NCBI GenBank assembly: GCA_905216215.1 | Contig: CAJMSZ010000013.1 | Location: 1-58,418 of the forward strand | Direction: 5' to 3' | DNA from: an uncultured bacterium | GTDB lineage: Bacteria > Bacillota > Clostridia > Lachnospirales > Lachnospiraceae | Length of the DNA: 58,418 bases | In this document: piece after piece, positions 42,577 to 50,414 of the stretch | Layout of the letters: each line of letters opens with the position of its first letter | Position numbering within the stretch: the stretch's first letter is position 1 | The notes under the pieces: generated by a model | The model's input: the letters and a program-made list of their open reading frames with translations, nothing else | Databases searched by the model: none | What the model was told of the DNA's origin: nothing | Made by a program: the position numbers and the translations under genes

Positions 42577-42606
42577 ATTATAACAAAAAATTCTGCTTTT
42601 TATCAA
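42577..42606 (-). promoter_or_regulatory. Probable promoter of the shikimate unit
   Basis: Minus-strand TTGATA (42601-42606), 18-nt spacer, TATAAT (42577-42582) with a TG extension, starting 8 nt after the amidase stop. Confidence 0.7.
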
Positions 42607-42614
42607 TAGGTTTC

Positions 42615-43328
42615 TTAGTTGTTTTCACTTGTTTCCTCTGTACTCAGTTCTCTTGCGTTCTGTACATCATCTTTAAATGCGCTCCATGCATCTTCATGCT
42701 CCACAAAATATTTCGGGCAAAGCTTTCCTGTAATATCATAATGCCGGATAATATCATCTTTCTCCAGTGCGAATTTTTCACTGAGCCAGGCTGTAAGCTG
42801 TACAAGAGATTGATAAGTGGCCCGATTCAGTTCTCCTGTCTCATCCGGGTGGCAGCACTCAATAGACACGGTATCCTTATTGCGGTCATTGGAAGCATAT
42901 GCAATCTCCCATGTTGGAACACACTGAATAATCTCACCGTCAAGACCAATAACAAAATGACTGCTGGCACTTGTGATATGTGTATCCTGAAGGTCATTAA
43001 AATAGTCTCTGTTCTGCTGTGCCGTAGAACTCGGATTCGCTGTATAATGCACTACAATTCCTGTAATCTGCTCACTTTTGGTTCCCGGTCTGGAATAAGG
43101 ATTCACATCTAAAAGTTCAACCTGGATATACGGTTTTTCTGCTGTAATTTTATCATCTGCTACTTCCGTATATTCTTTTGTAGGCAAAAGATTTGTGATT
43201 TTCAGAATAGCAAGGAGAATTAACATTCCGAATAAAATTCCCACCCCGACTCTATGATTCCTTTGGATTACTCTTTTTTCTTTTGCTGTCAGATTTTTTC
43301 TTTTGTTTTTTATCTGTTTCTTCTTCAT
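42615..43328 (-). CDS. N-acetylmuramoyl-L-alanine amidase, membrane-anchored
   Basis: An Amidase_2/PGRP-type zinc amidase of 237 residues that cleaves the stem peptide from muramic acid. A highly basic N-terminus is followed by a membrane helix (about residues 26-45) that works as an uncleaved anchor. Zinc ligands are His in GIVVHYTANP and His in IIRHYDITGKLCPKYF (with the Cys of LCPKY as third ligand). The start at 43328 follows GAGGAAC and gives an N-terminus of the form K-rich then hydrophobic. Confidence 0.9.
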   Translation of the reverse strand: MKKKQIKNKRKNLTAKEKRVIQRNHRVGVGILFGMLILLAILKITNLLPTKEYTEVADDKITAEKPYIQVELLDVNPYSRPGTKSEQITGIVVHYTANPSSTAQQNRDYFNDLQDTHITSASSHFVIGLDGEIIQCVPTWEIAYASNDRNKDTVSIECCHPDETGELNRATYQSLVQLTAWLSEKFALEKDDIIRHYDITGKLCPKYFVEHEDAWSAFKDDVQNARELSTEETSENN

Positions 43329-43362
43329 ATTCTCGTTCCTCAATACTCTGTACTCTCTACAT

Positions 43363-43391
43363 AATATAGCGATTTTTAATTTTCTGCACAA
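43363..43391 (-). promoter_or_regulatory. Probable amidase promoter
   Basis: Minus-strand TTGTGC (43386-43391), 17-nt spacer, TATATT (43363-43368). Confidence 0.6.
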
Positions 43392-43472
43392 TGGATTTTC
43401 GAAAACCTTAAGAAATCTTCTCTTTTTCTTTTAAATCATTGCTTAGCTAAAAAAATCTGCTTTTCGCCATTG

Positions 43473-43495
43473 GGTAGAATGGCTTCTACTCGCTA
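43473..43495. repeat. Overlapping small inverted repeats
   Basis: GCCATT/AATGGC and GTAGAA/TTCTAC overlap, so alternative hairpins are possible. They lie between the amidase promoter and the tRNA-Gly terminator and have no assigned role. Confidence 0.4.
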
Positions 43496-43515
43496 TCCAC
43501 CCGATATGTTGTGAA

Positions 43516-43548
43516 TACTAAAAAAAGCTTTCAGTAAACTGAAAGCTC
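43516..43548 (-). terminator. Terminator of the tRNA-Gly pair
   Basis: Minus-strand stem AGCTTTCAGT / ACTGAAAGCT followed by TTTTTTAG, 6 nt after the second tRNA. Confidence 0.9.
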
Positions 43549-43553
43549 CAAGA

Positions 43554-43626
43554 AGCGACAGACGGGACTCGAACCCGCGACCTCCACCTTGGCAAGGTGG
43601 CGTACTACCAACTGTACTACTATCGC
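43554..43626 (-). tRNA. tRNA-Gly (anticodon GCC), copy 2
   Basis: Acceptor GCGATAG/CTGTCGC, anticodon stem CCACC/GGTGG with loop TTGCCAA (anticodon GCC), T-loop TTCGAGT, discriminator T. No encoded CCA. Identical over its 73 nt to the copy at 43653. Confidence 0.96.
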
Positions 43627-43652
43627 AAATACACAAAATATAAATAAGAAAA

Positions 43653-43725
43653 AGCGACAGACGGGACTCGAACCCGCGACCTCCACCTTGGCAAGGTGGC
43701 GTACTACCAACTGTACTACTATCGC
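43653..43725 (-). tRNA. tRNA-Gly (anticodon GCC), copy 1
   Basis: Same cloverleaf as the downstream copy; the two are separated by a 26-nt AT-rich spacer and share one promoter and one terminator. Confidence 0.96.
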
Positions 43726-43762
43726 ATGCTTTTGCGAAGCAATCATCGCCTCAACAAAAGCT

Positions 43763-43791
43763 ATTATACATTGACTTCATTCATATGTCAA
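43763..43791 (-). promoter_or_regulatory. Consensus promoter of the tRNA-Gly pair
   Basis: Perfect TTGACA (43786-43791), 17-nt spacer and perfect TATAAT (43763-43768) on the minus strand, about 38 nt before the first tRNA. Confidence 0.92.
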
Positions 43792-43806
43792 CCTGTTTTT
43801 TTATTT

Positions 43807-45177
43807 TTAGATTACAATATATTTAAGGATGAATAATACTGCCAATACATACATCAGTGGAGACACTTCTTTTCTCTTTCCACCAAGAAGTTTAATCACT
43901 ACATGAGAGATAATTCCCATAGCAATCCCTTCTGAAATGCTGTAAGTAAATGGCATCGCAATGATTGCAATAAATGCAGGAATTGCATCTGTGTAATCAC
44001 TGAAGTTAATTTTTGTAATGGATGTCATCATCAAAAATCCAACAAGTACCAGTGCCGGTGTTGTGGCAAAGGATGGAATCGCAAGGAAAATTGGCGACAA
44101 GAACAGCGACAGTCCAAAAAGAATAGCTGCTACGATTGCAGTTAATCCTGTCTTACCACCTTCGGTAGCTCCTGCAGCACTTTCAACGAAAGTTGTAACC
44201 GTAGAAGTTCCCATTACCGCACCTGCTGTTGTACCAACGGCATCTGCAAGAAGAGCCCCTTTGATTCTTGGAAGTTTTCCATTTTCATCAAGCAGTTCTG
44301 CTTTCGCCGCAACACCAATCAACGTTCCAAGTGTATCGAATAAATCTACAAACAAGAACGCAAACATAATGACAACAAAGTCACTTGTAAATACTTTACT
44401 GAAATCCATTGCAAACAAAGTTGGCGTCAGACTTGGAATAGAAATTCCGTTACTGAAATCAGGGAGCAGACTGAACCATCCTGCATCAGCAGATGGCGTG
44501 TAAAGTCCTGTAAACTGGCAGATAATACCAAGTCCCCATGTAATCAGGATTCCCCAAAGAATATTCCCTTTTACTTCTTTTACCATCAAAATAGCTGTAA
44601 TCAGAATTCCGATCAATGCCAGAAGTACAGTAATACCTTCTGTTGAAAATGTACCGGTTTTTACCGAATTCTTAAAAGAGAACAAAGTAACCAAGGTAGA
44701 GGAATCTACAACCACATGTGCATTCTGCAAACCGATAAATGCGATATAAAGTCCAATGCCTACAGAAACTGCATGTTTCAGATTCATTGGAATCGCATTA
44801 AAAATTGCTTCTCGTATACTGGTAAGGGAAAGAATAATAAAAATAATACCTTCCACAAAAACTGCAGCCAGAGCTTCCTGCCATGTAAATCCCATACCCA
44901 TAACTACGGTGTATGTGAAATAAGCGTTAAGCCCCATACCGGGTGCCAATACGAATGGATAATTTGCTAAAAGTGCCATAACACATGTTGCAATAAATGC
45001 AGACAATGCTGTCGCGGTAAAGATAGCCCCTCTGTCCATCCCTGCCTCTGACAGGATATTCGGGTTAACAGCCAAAATATAAGCCATTGTCATAAAAGTA
45101 GTGATACCCGCAATTACTTCTGTCTTAAAGTCTGTGTTGTTTTTTTTCAAATGAAAGATTTTTTCCAGTGTGTTCAC
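43807..45177 (-). CDS. NCS2-family purine permease (AzgA-like)
   Basis: A nucleobase:cation symporter of 456 residues with about twelve to fourteen helices. ITTFMTMAYILAVNPNIL, YPFVLAPGMGLNAYFTYTVV, FLFVDLFDTLGTLIGVA, AVMGTSTVTTFVESAAG and FVESAAGATEGGKTGLTA are AzgA/PbuG signatures, so guanine, hypoxanthine or adenine is the likely cargo. The start is a GTG at 45177 after GAGGAGG. It follows aspS by 28 nt without a terminator. A link to apt and relA in the upstream purine-related block is plausible. I see no purine riboswitch upstream. Confidence 0.92.
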   Translation of the reverse strand: MNTLEKIFHLKKNNTDFKTEVIAGITTFMTMAYILAVNPNILSEAGMDRGAIFTATALSAFIATCVMALLANYPFVLAPGMGLNAYFTYTVVMGMGFTWQEALAAVFVEGIIFIILSLTSIREAIFNAIPMNLKHAVSVGIGLYIAFIGLQNAHVVVDSSTLVTLFSFKNSVKTGTFSTEGITVLLALIGILITAILMVKEVKGNILWGILITWGLGIICQFTGLYTPSADAGWFSLLPDFSNGISIPSLTPTLFAMDFSKVFTSDFVVIMFAFLFVDLFDTLGTLIGVAAKAELLDENGKLPRIKGALLADAVGTTAGAVMGTSTVTTFVESAAGATEGGKTGLTAIVAAILFGLSLFLSPIFLAIPSFATTPALVLVGFLMMTSITKINFSDYTDAIPAFIAIIAMPFTYSISEGIAMGIISHVVIKLLGGKRKEVSPLMYVLAVLFILKYIVI

Positions 45178-45205
45178 TCTCGTTCCTCCTCATTCTAACT
45201 CTCTT

Positions 45206-46996
45206 CTAGTTGTCTTTTTTTAACAGTTCCAGACCCAGTTCCTCAAGCTGTGCTGTCTCCACGGCTGCCGGTGCCTCTGTCATTAAGTCAGATGCATCTT
45301 TTACCTTAGGGAATGCGATCACATCACGGATGCTGTCCTGTTTTGCCATAAGCATCACAAGTCTGTCCAGACCATATGCAAGTCCTGCGTGTGGTGGAAC
45401 ACCGTACTTGAATGCGTTCAGAAGGAAGCCGAACTGCTCCTGTGCCTGTTCTGGAGTAAATCCAAGCACTTCAAACATTTTCTTTTGAATTTCCTGATTG
45501 AAAATTCGCACGCTTCCACCGCCGACTTCGGTTCCATTCAGAACGATATCGTATGCTTTTGCACGGACACGTCCCGGATCAGAATCAATATACTGCAAAT
45601 CTTCTTCCATTGGCATTGTAAATGGATGATGCATTGCAGTAAAGCGGTTTTCCTCTTCGCTCCATTCAAGAAGTGGGAATTCTGTCACCCACAAGAACTT
45701 GTATTCATTTTTATCCAAAAGCTCCATCTGGCGGGCAAGTTCTAAACGGAGTGCTCCAAGCGCTGCCCATACAACAGTATTCTTATCTGCTGCAAACAAG
45801 AGTAAATCGCCATTCTCACCATCCATGGCTTTGATAAGTGCCTGCATTTCTTCTTCTGTCATAAATTTTGCAAAAGATGACTTTACAACTCCATCTTCCT
45901 GAATTGCAATATAAGCAAGTCCTTTTGCACCATAATCCTTTGCAAAATCAACCAATTTATCAATTTTCTTTCTCGGCATTGCGCCCTGTCCTTTGGCATT
46001 AATTCCACGGACAGTGCCACCATTTTCAATGGCATTCTTAAACACTGCAAATTCGCAACCCTTTACTGTCTCTGTGACATTTACCAATTCCATACCAAAA
46101 CGGATATCTGGTTTATCTGAGCCAAATCTGTCCATAGCCTCCTGCCATGTCATTCTCTGGATTGGGAGCTGAACATCAATATTTAGTACTTCCTTGAACA
46201 GTTTCTGAAGCAGTCGCTCGTTCACATCAATTACATCATCCACATCCACAAAAGACAATTCCATATCAATCTGTGTAAATTCCGGTTGACGGTCGGCACG
46301 AAGGTCCTCATCACGGAAGCATTTGACAATCTGGAAATATCTGTCATATCCGGAACACATTAACAACTGTTTGAAAATCTGCGGCGACTGTGGGAGTGCA
46401 TAGAAATCTCCCGGATGTACACGGCTTGGCACAAGATAATCTCTTGCTCCTTCCGGTGTACTCTTAATCAAAAACGGAGTTTCAATTTCCAGGAATCCTT
46501 CCTCAGCCAGGAACTGACGTGTCAGCGTAGCGACCTTACTTCTCATTATTAAATTTCTCTGAATGTCCGGTCTCCTCAAATCCAGAAAACGGTATTTCAG
46601 ACGAAGTTCTTCTTTGGTCTTAGAATTTTCCTCAATCGGGAACGGAGGAGTCTCAGCCTCCGATAAAACACGAAGTTCTTCCGGTTTGATTTCAATCTCA
46701 CCTGTAGCCAGATTCTCATTAACTGCACCGGAACGTGCTTCTACGGTACCTACAACAGCAACTACAAACTCACTTCTGAGCTTTGCTGCTTTATCCAGTA
46801 ATTCTTTCTCTGTACTCCCTTCTTCAAATACAACCTGTATCAGTCCTGAACGGTCACGTACATCAACGAATATAAGTCCTCCTTTATTTCTGTTCTTCTG
46901 CACCCATCCCATAATGGTTACTTTCTCACCGATATTTGCCTTGGAAAGTTCCGCACACCGATGCGTTCTCTTCAGGCCCATCATTGATTCAGCCAT
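45206..46996 (-). CDS. aspS: Aspartyl-tRNA synthetase
   Basis: A class II synthetase of 596 residues. The N-terminal OB domain (GWVQKNRNKGGLIFVDVRDR) is followed by motif 1, motif 2 in FRDEDLRADRQPEFTQIDME, a GAD insertion domain characteristic of bacterial AspRS (about residues 290-420) and motif 3 in GLAYGLDRLVMLM. It follows hisS by 23 nt, the usual clostridial hisS-aspS pair. Whether it discriminates Asp from Asn cannot be judged. Confidence 0.97.
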   Translation of the reverse strand: MAESMMGLKRTHRCAELSKANIGEKVTIMGWVQKNRNKGGLIFVDVRDRSGLIQVVFEEGSTEKELLDKAAKLRSEFVVAVVGTVEARSGAVNENLATGEIEIKPEELRVLSEAETPPFPIEENSKTKEELRLKYRFLDLRRPDIQRNLIMRSKVATLTRQFLAEEGFLEIETPFLIKSTPEGARDYLVPSRVHPGDFYALPQSPQIFKQLLMCSGYDRYFQIVKCFRDEDLRADRQPEFTQIDMELSFVDVDDVIDVNERLLQKLFKEVLNIDVQLPIQRMTWQEAMDRFGSDKPDIRFGMELVNVTETVKGCEFAVFKNAIENGGTVRGINAKGQGAMPRKKIDKLVDFAKDYGAKGLAYIAIQEDGVVKSSFAKFMTEEEMQALIKAMDGENGDLLLFAADKNTVVWAALGALRLELARQMELLDKNEYKFLWVTEFPLLEWSEEENRFTAMHHPFTMPMEEDLQYIDSDPGRVRAKAYDIVLNGTEVGGGSVRIFNQEIQKKMFEVLGFTPEQAQEQFGFLLNAFKYGVPPHAGLAYGLDRLVMLMAKQDSIRDVIAFPKVKDASDLMTEAPAAVETAQLEELGLELLKKDN

Positions 46997-47019
46997 CTGT
47001 TTTTCCTCCTGTATATCAT

Positions 47020-48288
47020 TTACATAGACATAATAGAATCTTTATAACAATCTATAATCTCTTCATATCCTTCTGCGATCATCTGATCTTTCTGAAACTT
47101 CTTATTCTTCTTCATGTTTGAGATCAGAACCTGGCAGCCAGCTTCTCTGTCCTTCCTTGCCATCCCCAGAACTTTCAGAAGACCTTCCTGATGCATATTC
47201 TTTTCTAAAAGATATGCTTTCTTCTGCTTCTTTGATGGAATCTGATAGCCATTTTCCAGCATCAGCATAACAATTCGTTCAAATCCAATGGAAAATCCAC
47301 ATGCCGGAGTATCCTGACCTGTAAATTTACCAATCATCTTATCATAACGTCCACCGCCTGCAACAGAACCACCAAATTCATCCATGGTAACTTCAAAAAT
47401 TGTACCTGTATAATAAGACTGTCCTCGAACCAGTGTCGGGTCAAACTTCACTTTAAAGTCAGCCTCCTTCATCTGTTCCACGCAGCCTATGATCATTTCC
47501 ATGCTGTCGGCAACATTTTCATCCAGAAATCCGGCCAACCTTTCCTTGCAGAAGCGGATGCCTTCTACATCGCTGCTGATTTCATCAAAAAGTCCAAGGT
47601 ATTTTTCTACATTTTCTGCGGTGTATCCGCCAAGTTCCTGCAGTTCTGCCTGAACGCCCTCTTTCCCAATCTTGTCCATCTTATCCAAGATTATAAAGAC
47701 TTCATCATAGTCCTCTTCTTTAAAACCACTGTATGCAGCCATTGCCTTCAGGATATTTCTGTCATTGATGCATACAGTAAAATTATGGAAATCCATTTTG
47801 CCAAGCATGGTTGTTGTAGCCAGAATCAATTCAATCTCTGCCAGATTACCAGGCTCACCGAGAATATCAATATCACACTGTACAAACTGGCGGAAACGAC
47901 CTCTCTGCGGTCTGTCTGCTCTCCATACATTACCAATCTGCATGGCTTTAAATGGAGATGGAAGCTCATTTGCATGATTTGCATAATATCTGGCAAGAGG
48001 AACTGTTAAATCATAGCGAAGCCCTCCGTCCACTAAATCCATTTCTTCTTTCGCATCTTCAATCTTTAGCTTTTCTCCACGCTTTAAGATTTTGAAAATT
48101 AATTTTTCATTATCTCCGCCCTGCTTGCTGCAAAGATTTTCAATATGTTCCATACATGGTGTCTCAATGGAAATAAAACCAAATGTCTTATAAGTATCCT
48201 TGATCATTTGAAGTACATAATCACGGATTTCCATCTCATTTGGCATAATATCCTTCATACCGGTAACCGGTTTTTTCTTTAACGCCAT
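47020..48288 (-). CDS. hisS: Histidyl-tRNA synthetase with a short C-terminal domain
   Basis: A class II synthetase of 422 residues. KPVTGMKDIMPNEME, LRYDLTVPLARYYA, WRADRPQRGRFRQFVQCDID, LVRGQSYYTGTIFEV, GGGRYDKMIGKF and CGFSIGFERIVMLM are all present, so the catalytic core is intact. The anticodon-binding domain after residue about 350 is shorter than the usual 90-100 residues, ending FQKDQMIAEGYEEIIDCYKD. The start at 48288 has GGGAG 7 nt upstream and overlaps hemZ by 10 nt. Confidence 0.95.
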   Translation of the reverse strand: MALKKKPVTGMKDIMPNEMEIRDYVLQMIKDTYKTFGFISIETPCMEHIENLCSKQGGDNEKLIFKILKRGEKLKIEDAKEEMDLVDGGLRYDLTVPLARYYANHANELPSPFKAMQIGNVWRADRPQRGRFRQFVQCDIDILGEPGNLAEIELILATTTMLGKMDFHNFTVCINDRNILKAMAAYSGFKEEDYDEVFIILDKMDKIGKEGVQAELQELGGYTAENVEKYLGLFDEISSDVEGIRFCKERLAGFLDENVADSMEMIIGCVEQMKEADFKVKFDPTLVRGQSYYTGTIFEVTMDEFGGSVAGGGRYDKMIGKFTGQDTPACGFSIGFERIVMLMLENGYQIPSKKQKKAYLLEKNMHQEGLLKVLGMARKDREAGCQVLISNMKKNKKFQKDQMIAEGYEEIIDCYKDSIMSM

Positions 48289-49766
48289 AGCCATTCTCCC
48301 TTTCGCTCTATCATTTCGTCAATTCTTGTGATATATTCATTCACATCTCTGACGTTCTCTATTCGAATCAAATTCGTCTTTCTTCCATTCTTGCTTCCCG
48401 GAGCAGGAATTTCATATGGAAGTACCACTTTTGTCGACGCTCCTGCGCCTGCGGCAACAATGGACTGCTTCTCTTCCATAATAAGTATATTGTATATTCC
48501 GGCTTTGTCAACCTTCGCATAACCCACATTTTCAAAATTACCCGCAATGTTTTTCTGACGATACAGATAATATGGAAGAAGTCCCATATTTCTTGCACTT
48601 TCAGCAGCCATATGAATCATTTCTTCCAGTTCCACTGCCATCTGCTTGTAATTTGGTCGCACCGTTGCTTCTGCCCGTTCCCGGCTGAGTCTGGAGCCAT
48701 GCTTCATCGCCAATGCATGTACGGTCAGACTGTCCGGCATCAGCTCCTCAATCTGTCTTAAGGTATCTGCCATATCTTCTGGTCTTTCCTCCGGCAGCCC
48801 TGCAATCAAATCCATGTTGATATTGTCAAATCCAATTTCTCTTGCCATCTGAAATGCTTGAACGGTCGCCTCTACCGTATGCCTGCGTCCGATTAAATTC
48901 AGAGTTTTCTGCTGCATGGTCTGTGGATTAATGGAAATTCTTCCCACATGATGCTTGTAAAGCACTTCCAGTTTTTCTCTGGTAATGCTGTCCGGACGCC
49001 CTGCCTCTACCGTATACTCCTGCAAATATTCCATATTAAAATTCTGTTCCAGTTGAGATAATACACAGTTCATCTGGGCTGCGCTCAAGGTAGTTGGTGT
49101 ACCGCCACCCATATAAATCGCATTTAGCTTCTTCTCTTTGGATACTTCTGCAATATAAGATAATTCTTTTAACAGTGCATCCACATATTCGTCTACCCGC
49201 TTTTCCCATTTTGCAAGCGGATAAGAAGTAAAGGAACAATAACTACAGGTAGTCGGACAGAATGGAATTCCGATATACAGGCTGTATCCATCCCGATAAT
49301 CCAGCTTTTCCAGCTGCGCCTTCTCTCTTTTTGCAATTTCAATTCCCAGTCTGGCTTTCTCTTCTTCCACGACATAGACATCATGCATATAAGCAACGAT
49401 CTCGTCATCTGACTTTCCTTCTTCTAATTGCTCCATCATCATTTTGGTAGGACGGACCCCTGTCATATCTCCCCATGCATGGACTTCACCCGTAAGTCGG
49501 CTTAAAAAGCAGTATAATTTCTTGTTAATATAACGCTTTTGTTCTCGCTTTTCTGCAATGTTCTCAATTTCCTTCGGCAGTACCTGAAAACACACTTCCT
49601 TTGATTCTGAAATGAGAAAACAAGAATCACTTCCGATGGAAATCGTAATCAGCGATTCTTGTTCTTCATCTACTGTCTGAGTGATATCTGCATCGGGAAA
49701 AAATGATTTTACAATATGATACATATCATAGGTAAATCGTTCATTCTGACACTTGATTAAAATCAT
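48279..49766 (-). CDS. hemZ: HemZ-type radical SAM coproporphyrinogen dehydrogenase
   Basis: HemZ is the HemN-like anaerobic radical SAM protein common in Firmicutes. The radical SAM motif is FCPTTCSYCSF (Cys170, Cys174, Cys177), followed by AIYMGGGTPTTLSAAQM, EYTVEAGRPDSIT, RISINPQTMQ and NMDLIAGLPEE. A roughly 160-residue N-terminal part precedes the SAM core, as in HemZ. The ATG at 49766 is used because upstream starts would overlap the MBL gene and lack a site. Whether it makes protoporphyrin or acts elsewhere is unproven; no other haem genes are near. Confidence 0.92.
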   Translation of the reverse strand: MILIKCQNERFTYDMYHIVKSFFPDADITQTVDEEQESLITISIGSDSCFLISESKEVCFQVLPKEIENIAEKREQKRYINKKLYCFLSRLTGEVHAWGDMTGVRPTKMMMEQLEEGKSDDEIVAYMHDVYVVEEEKARLGIEIAKREKAQLEKLDYRDGYSLYIGIPFCPTTCSYCSFTSYPLAKWEKRVDEYVDALLKELSYIAEVSKEKKLNAIYMGGGTPTTLSAAQMNCVLSQLEQNFNMEYLQEYTVEAGRPDSITREKLEVLYKHHVGRISINPQTMQQKTLNLIGRRHTVEATVQAFQMAREIGFDNINMDLIAGLPEERPEDMADTLRQIEELMPDSLTVHALAMKHGSRLSRERAEATVRPNYKQMAVELEEMIHMAAESARNMGLLPYYLYRQKNIAGNFENVGYAKVDKAGIYNILIMEEKQSIVAAGAGASTKVVLPYEIPAPGSKNGRKTNLIRIENVRDVNEYITRIDEMIERKGEWLWR

Positions 49767-49782
49767 TCTCTCGATATCCTCT

Positions 49783-50406
49783 CTACACGTATGGATTATG
49801 TTCTTTTTCGTATCCAATCGTTGTTGGATGGCTGTGTCCAGGAAAAACATTGGTTTCATCCGGCAACAAGAACAACTTGTCTTTTACAGAGTGAATCAGG
49901 TCTTCCTTGCTGCTGGTAGCAAAATCAAATCTTCCTACAGAGCAACGGAACAAGGTATCTCCACTGAAAAGTACCCCTTCATCTGCCACATAATAACAGA
50001 CACCACCTGCGGTGTGTCCCGGTGTATGGATTACCTGAAAGTCATGTCCGATGAAAGAAAGTACATCACCATCATGAATCACATTTCCACCCGGATGACT
50101 GTATCCTGATGTATAAACCATAGACTCATTCTGGTCCGCATTGTTCAGAAGTGCCAAATCATGTTCTTCCACATAGATTGGCATTTCACCAAAGGTTTCT
50201 ATGGTTTTATCAATTCCCATAATATGGTCAAAATGTCCGTGTGTCAGAAGAATTGCCTGTAATTTCAATCCTTCTTCTTCGATATAAGCTATCATCTTTT
50301 TCGTCATTCCTGCCGGATCAATGATCACAGCTTCCTTTGTTTCTTCGTTACTTACAATGTAACAATTTGTACTGACAATTCCTGTTACAAATACTTCAAT
50401 CTTCAT
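49783..50406 (-). CDS. MBL-fold metallo-hydrolase (glyoxalase II-like)
   Basis: A 207-residue metallo-beta-lactamase-fold hydrolase. The metal motif is LTHGHFDHIMG (HxHxDH), followed by HTPGHTAGGVCYY and FSGDTLFRCSVGR, and the final ligand in FPGHSHPTTIGYE. This form is common directly after relA in Clostridia. It resembles glyoxalase II or YcbL-like thioesterases. The substrate is unknown. It begins 8 nt after the relA stop. Confidence 0.92.
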   Translation of the reverse strand: MKIEVFVTGIVSTNCYIVSNEETKEAVIIDPAGMTKKMIAYIEEEGLKLQAILLTHGHFDHIMGIDKTIETFGEMPIYVEEHDLALLNNADQNESMVYTSGYSHPGGNVIHDGDVLSFIGHDFQVIHTPGHTAGGVCYYVADEGVLFSGDTLFRCSVGRFDFATSSKEDLIHSVKDKLFLLPDETNVFPGHSHPTTIGYEKEHNPYV

Positions 50407-50414
50407 CTCTGTTC

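Noticed and set aside
43554..43725. Tandem near-identical 73-nt repeats as a CRISPR or mobile element
   Set aside because: They fold as complete tRNA-Gly genes with one promoter and one terminator.
43763..43806. Inverted repeat TTGAC / GTCAA as the terminator of the purine permease gene
   Set aside because: The stem is only 5 bp, without a T-run on the right side, and it coincides with the tRNA promoter -35.
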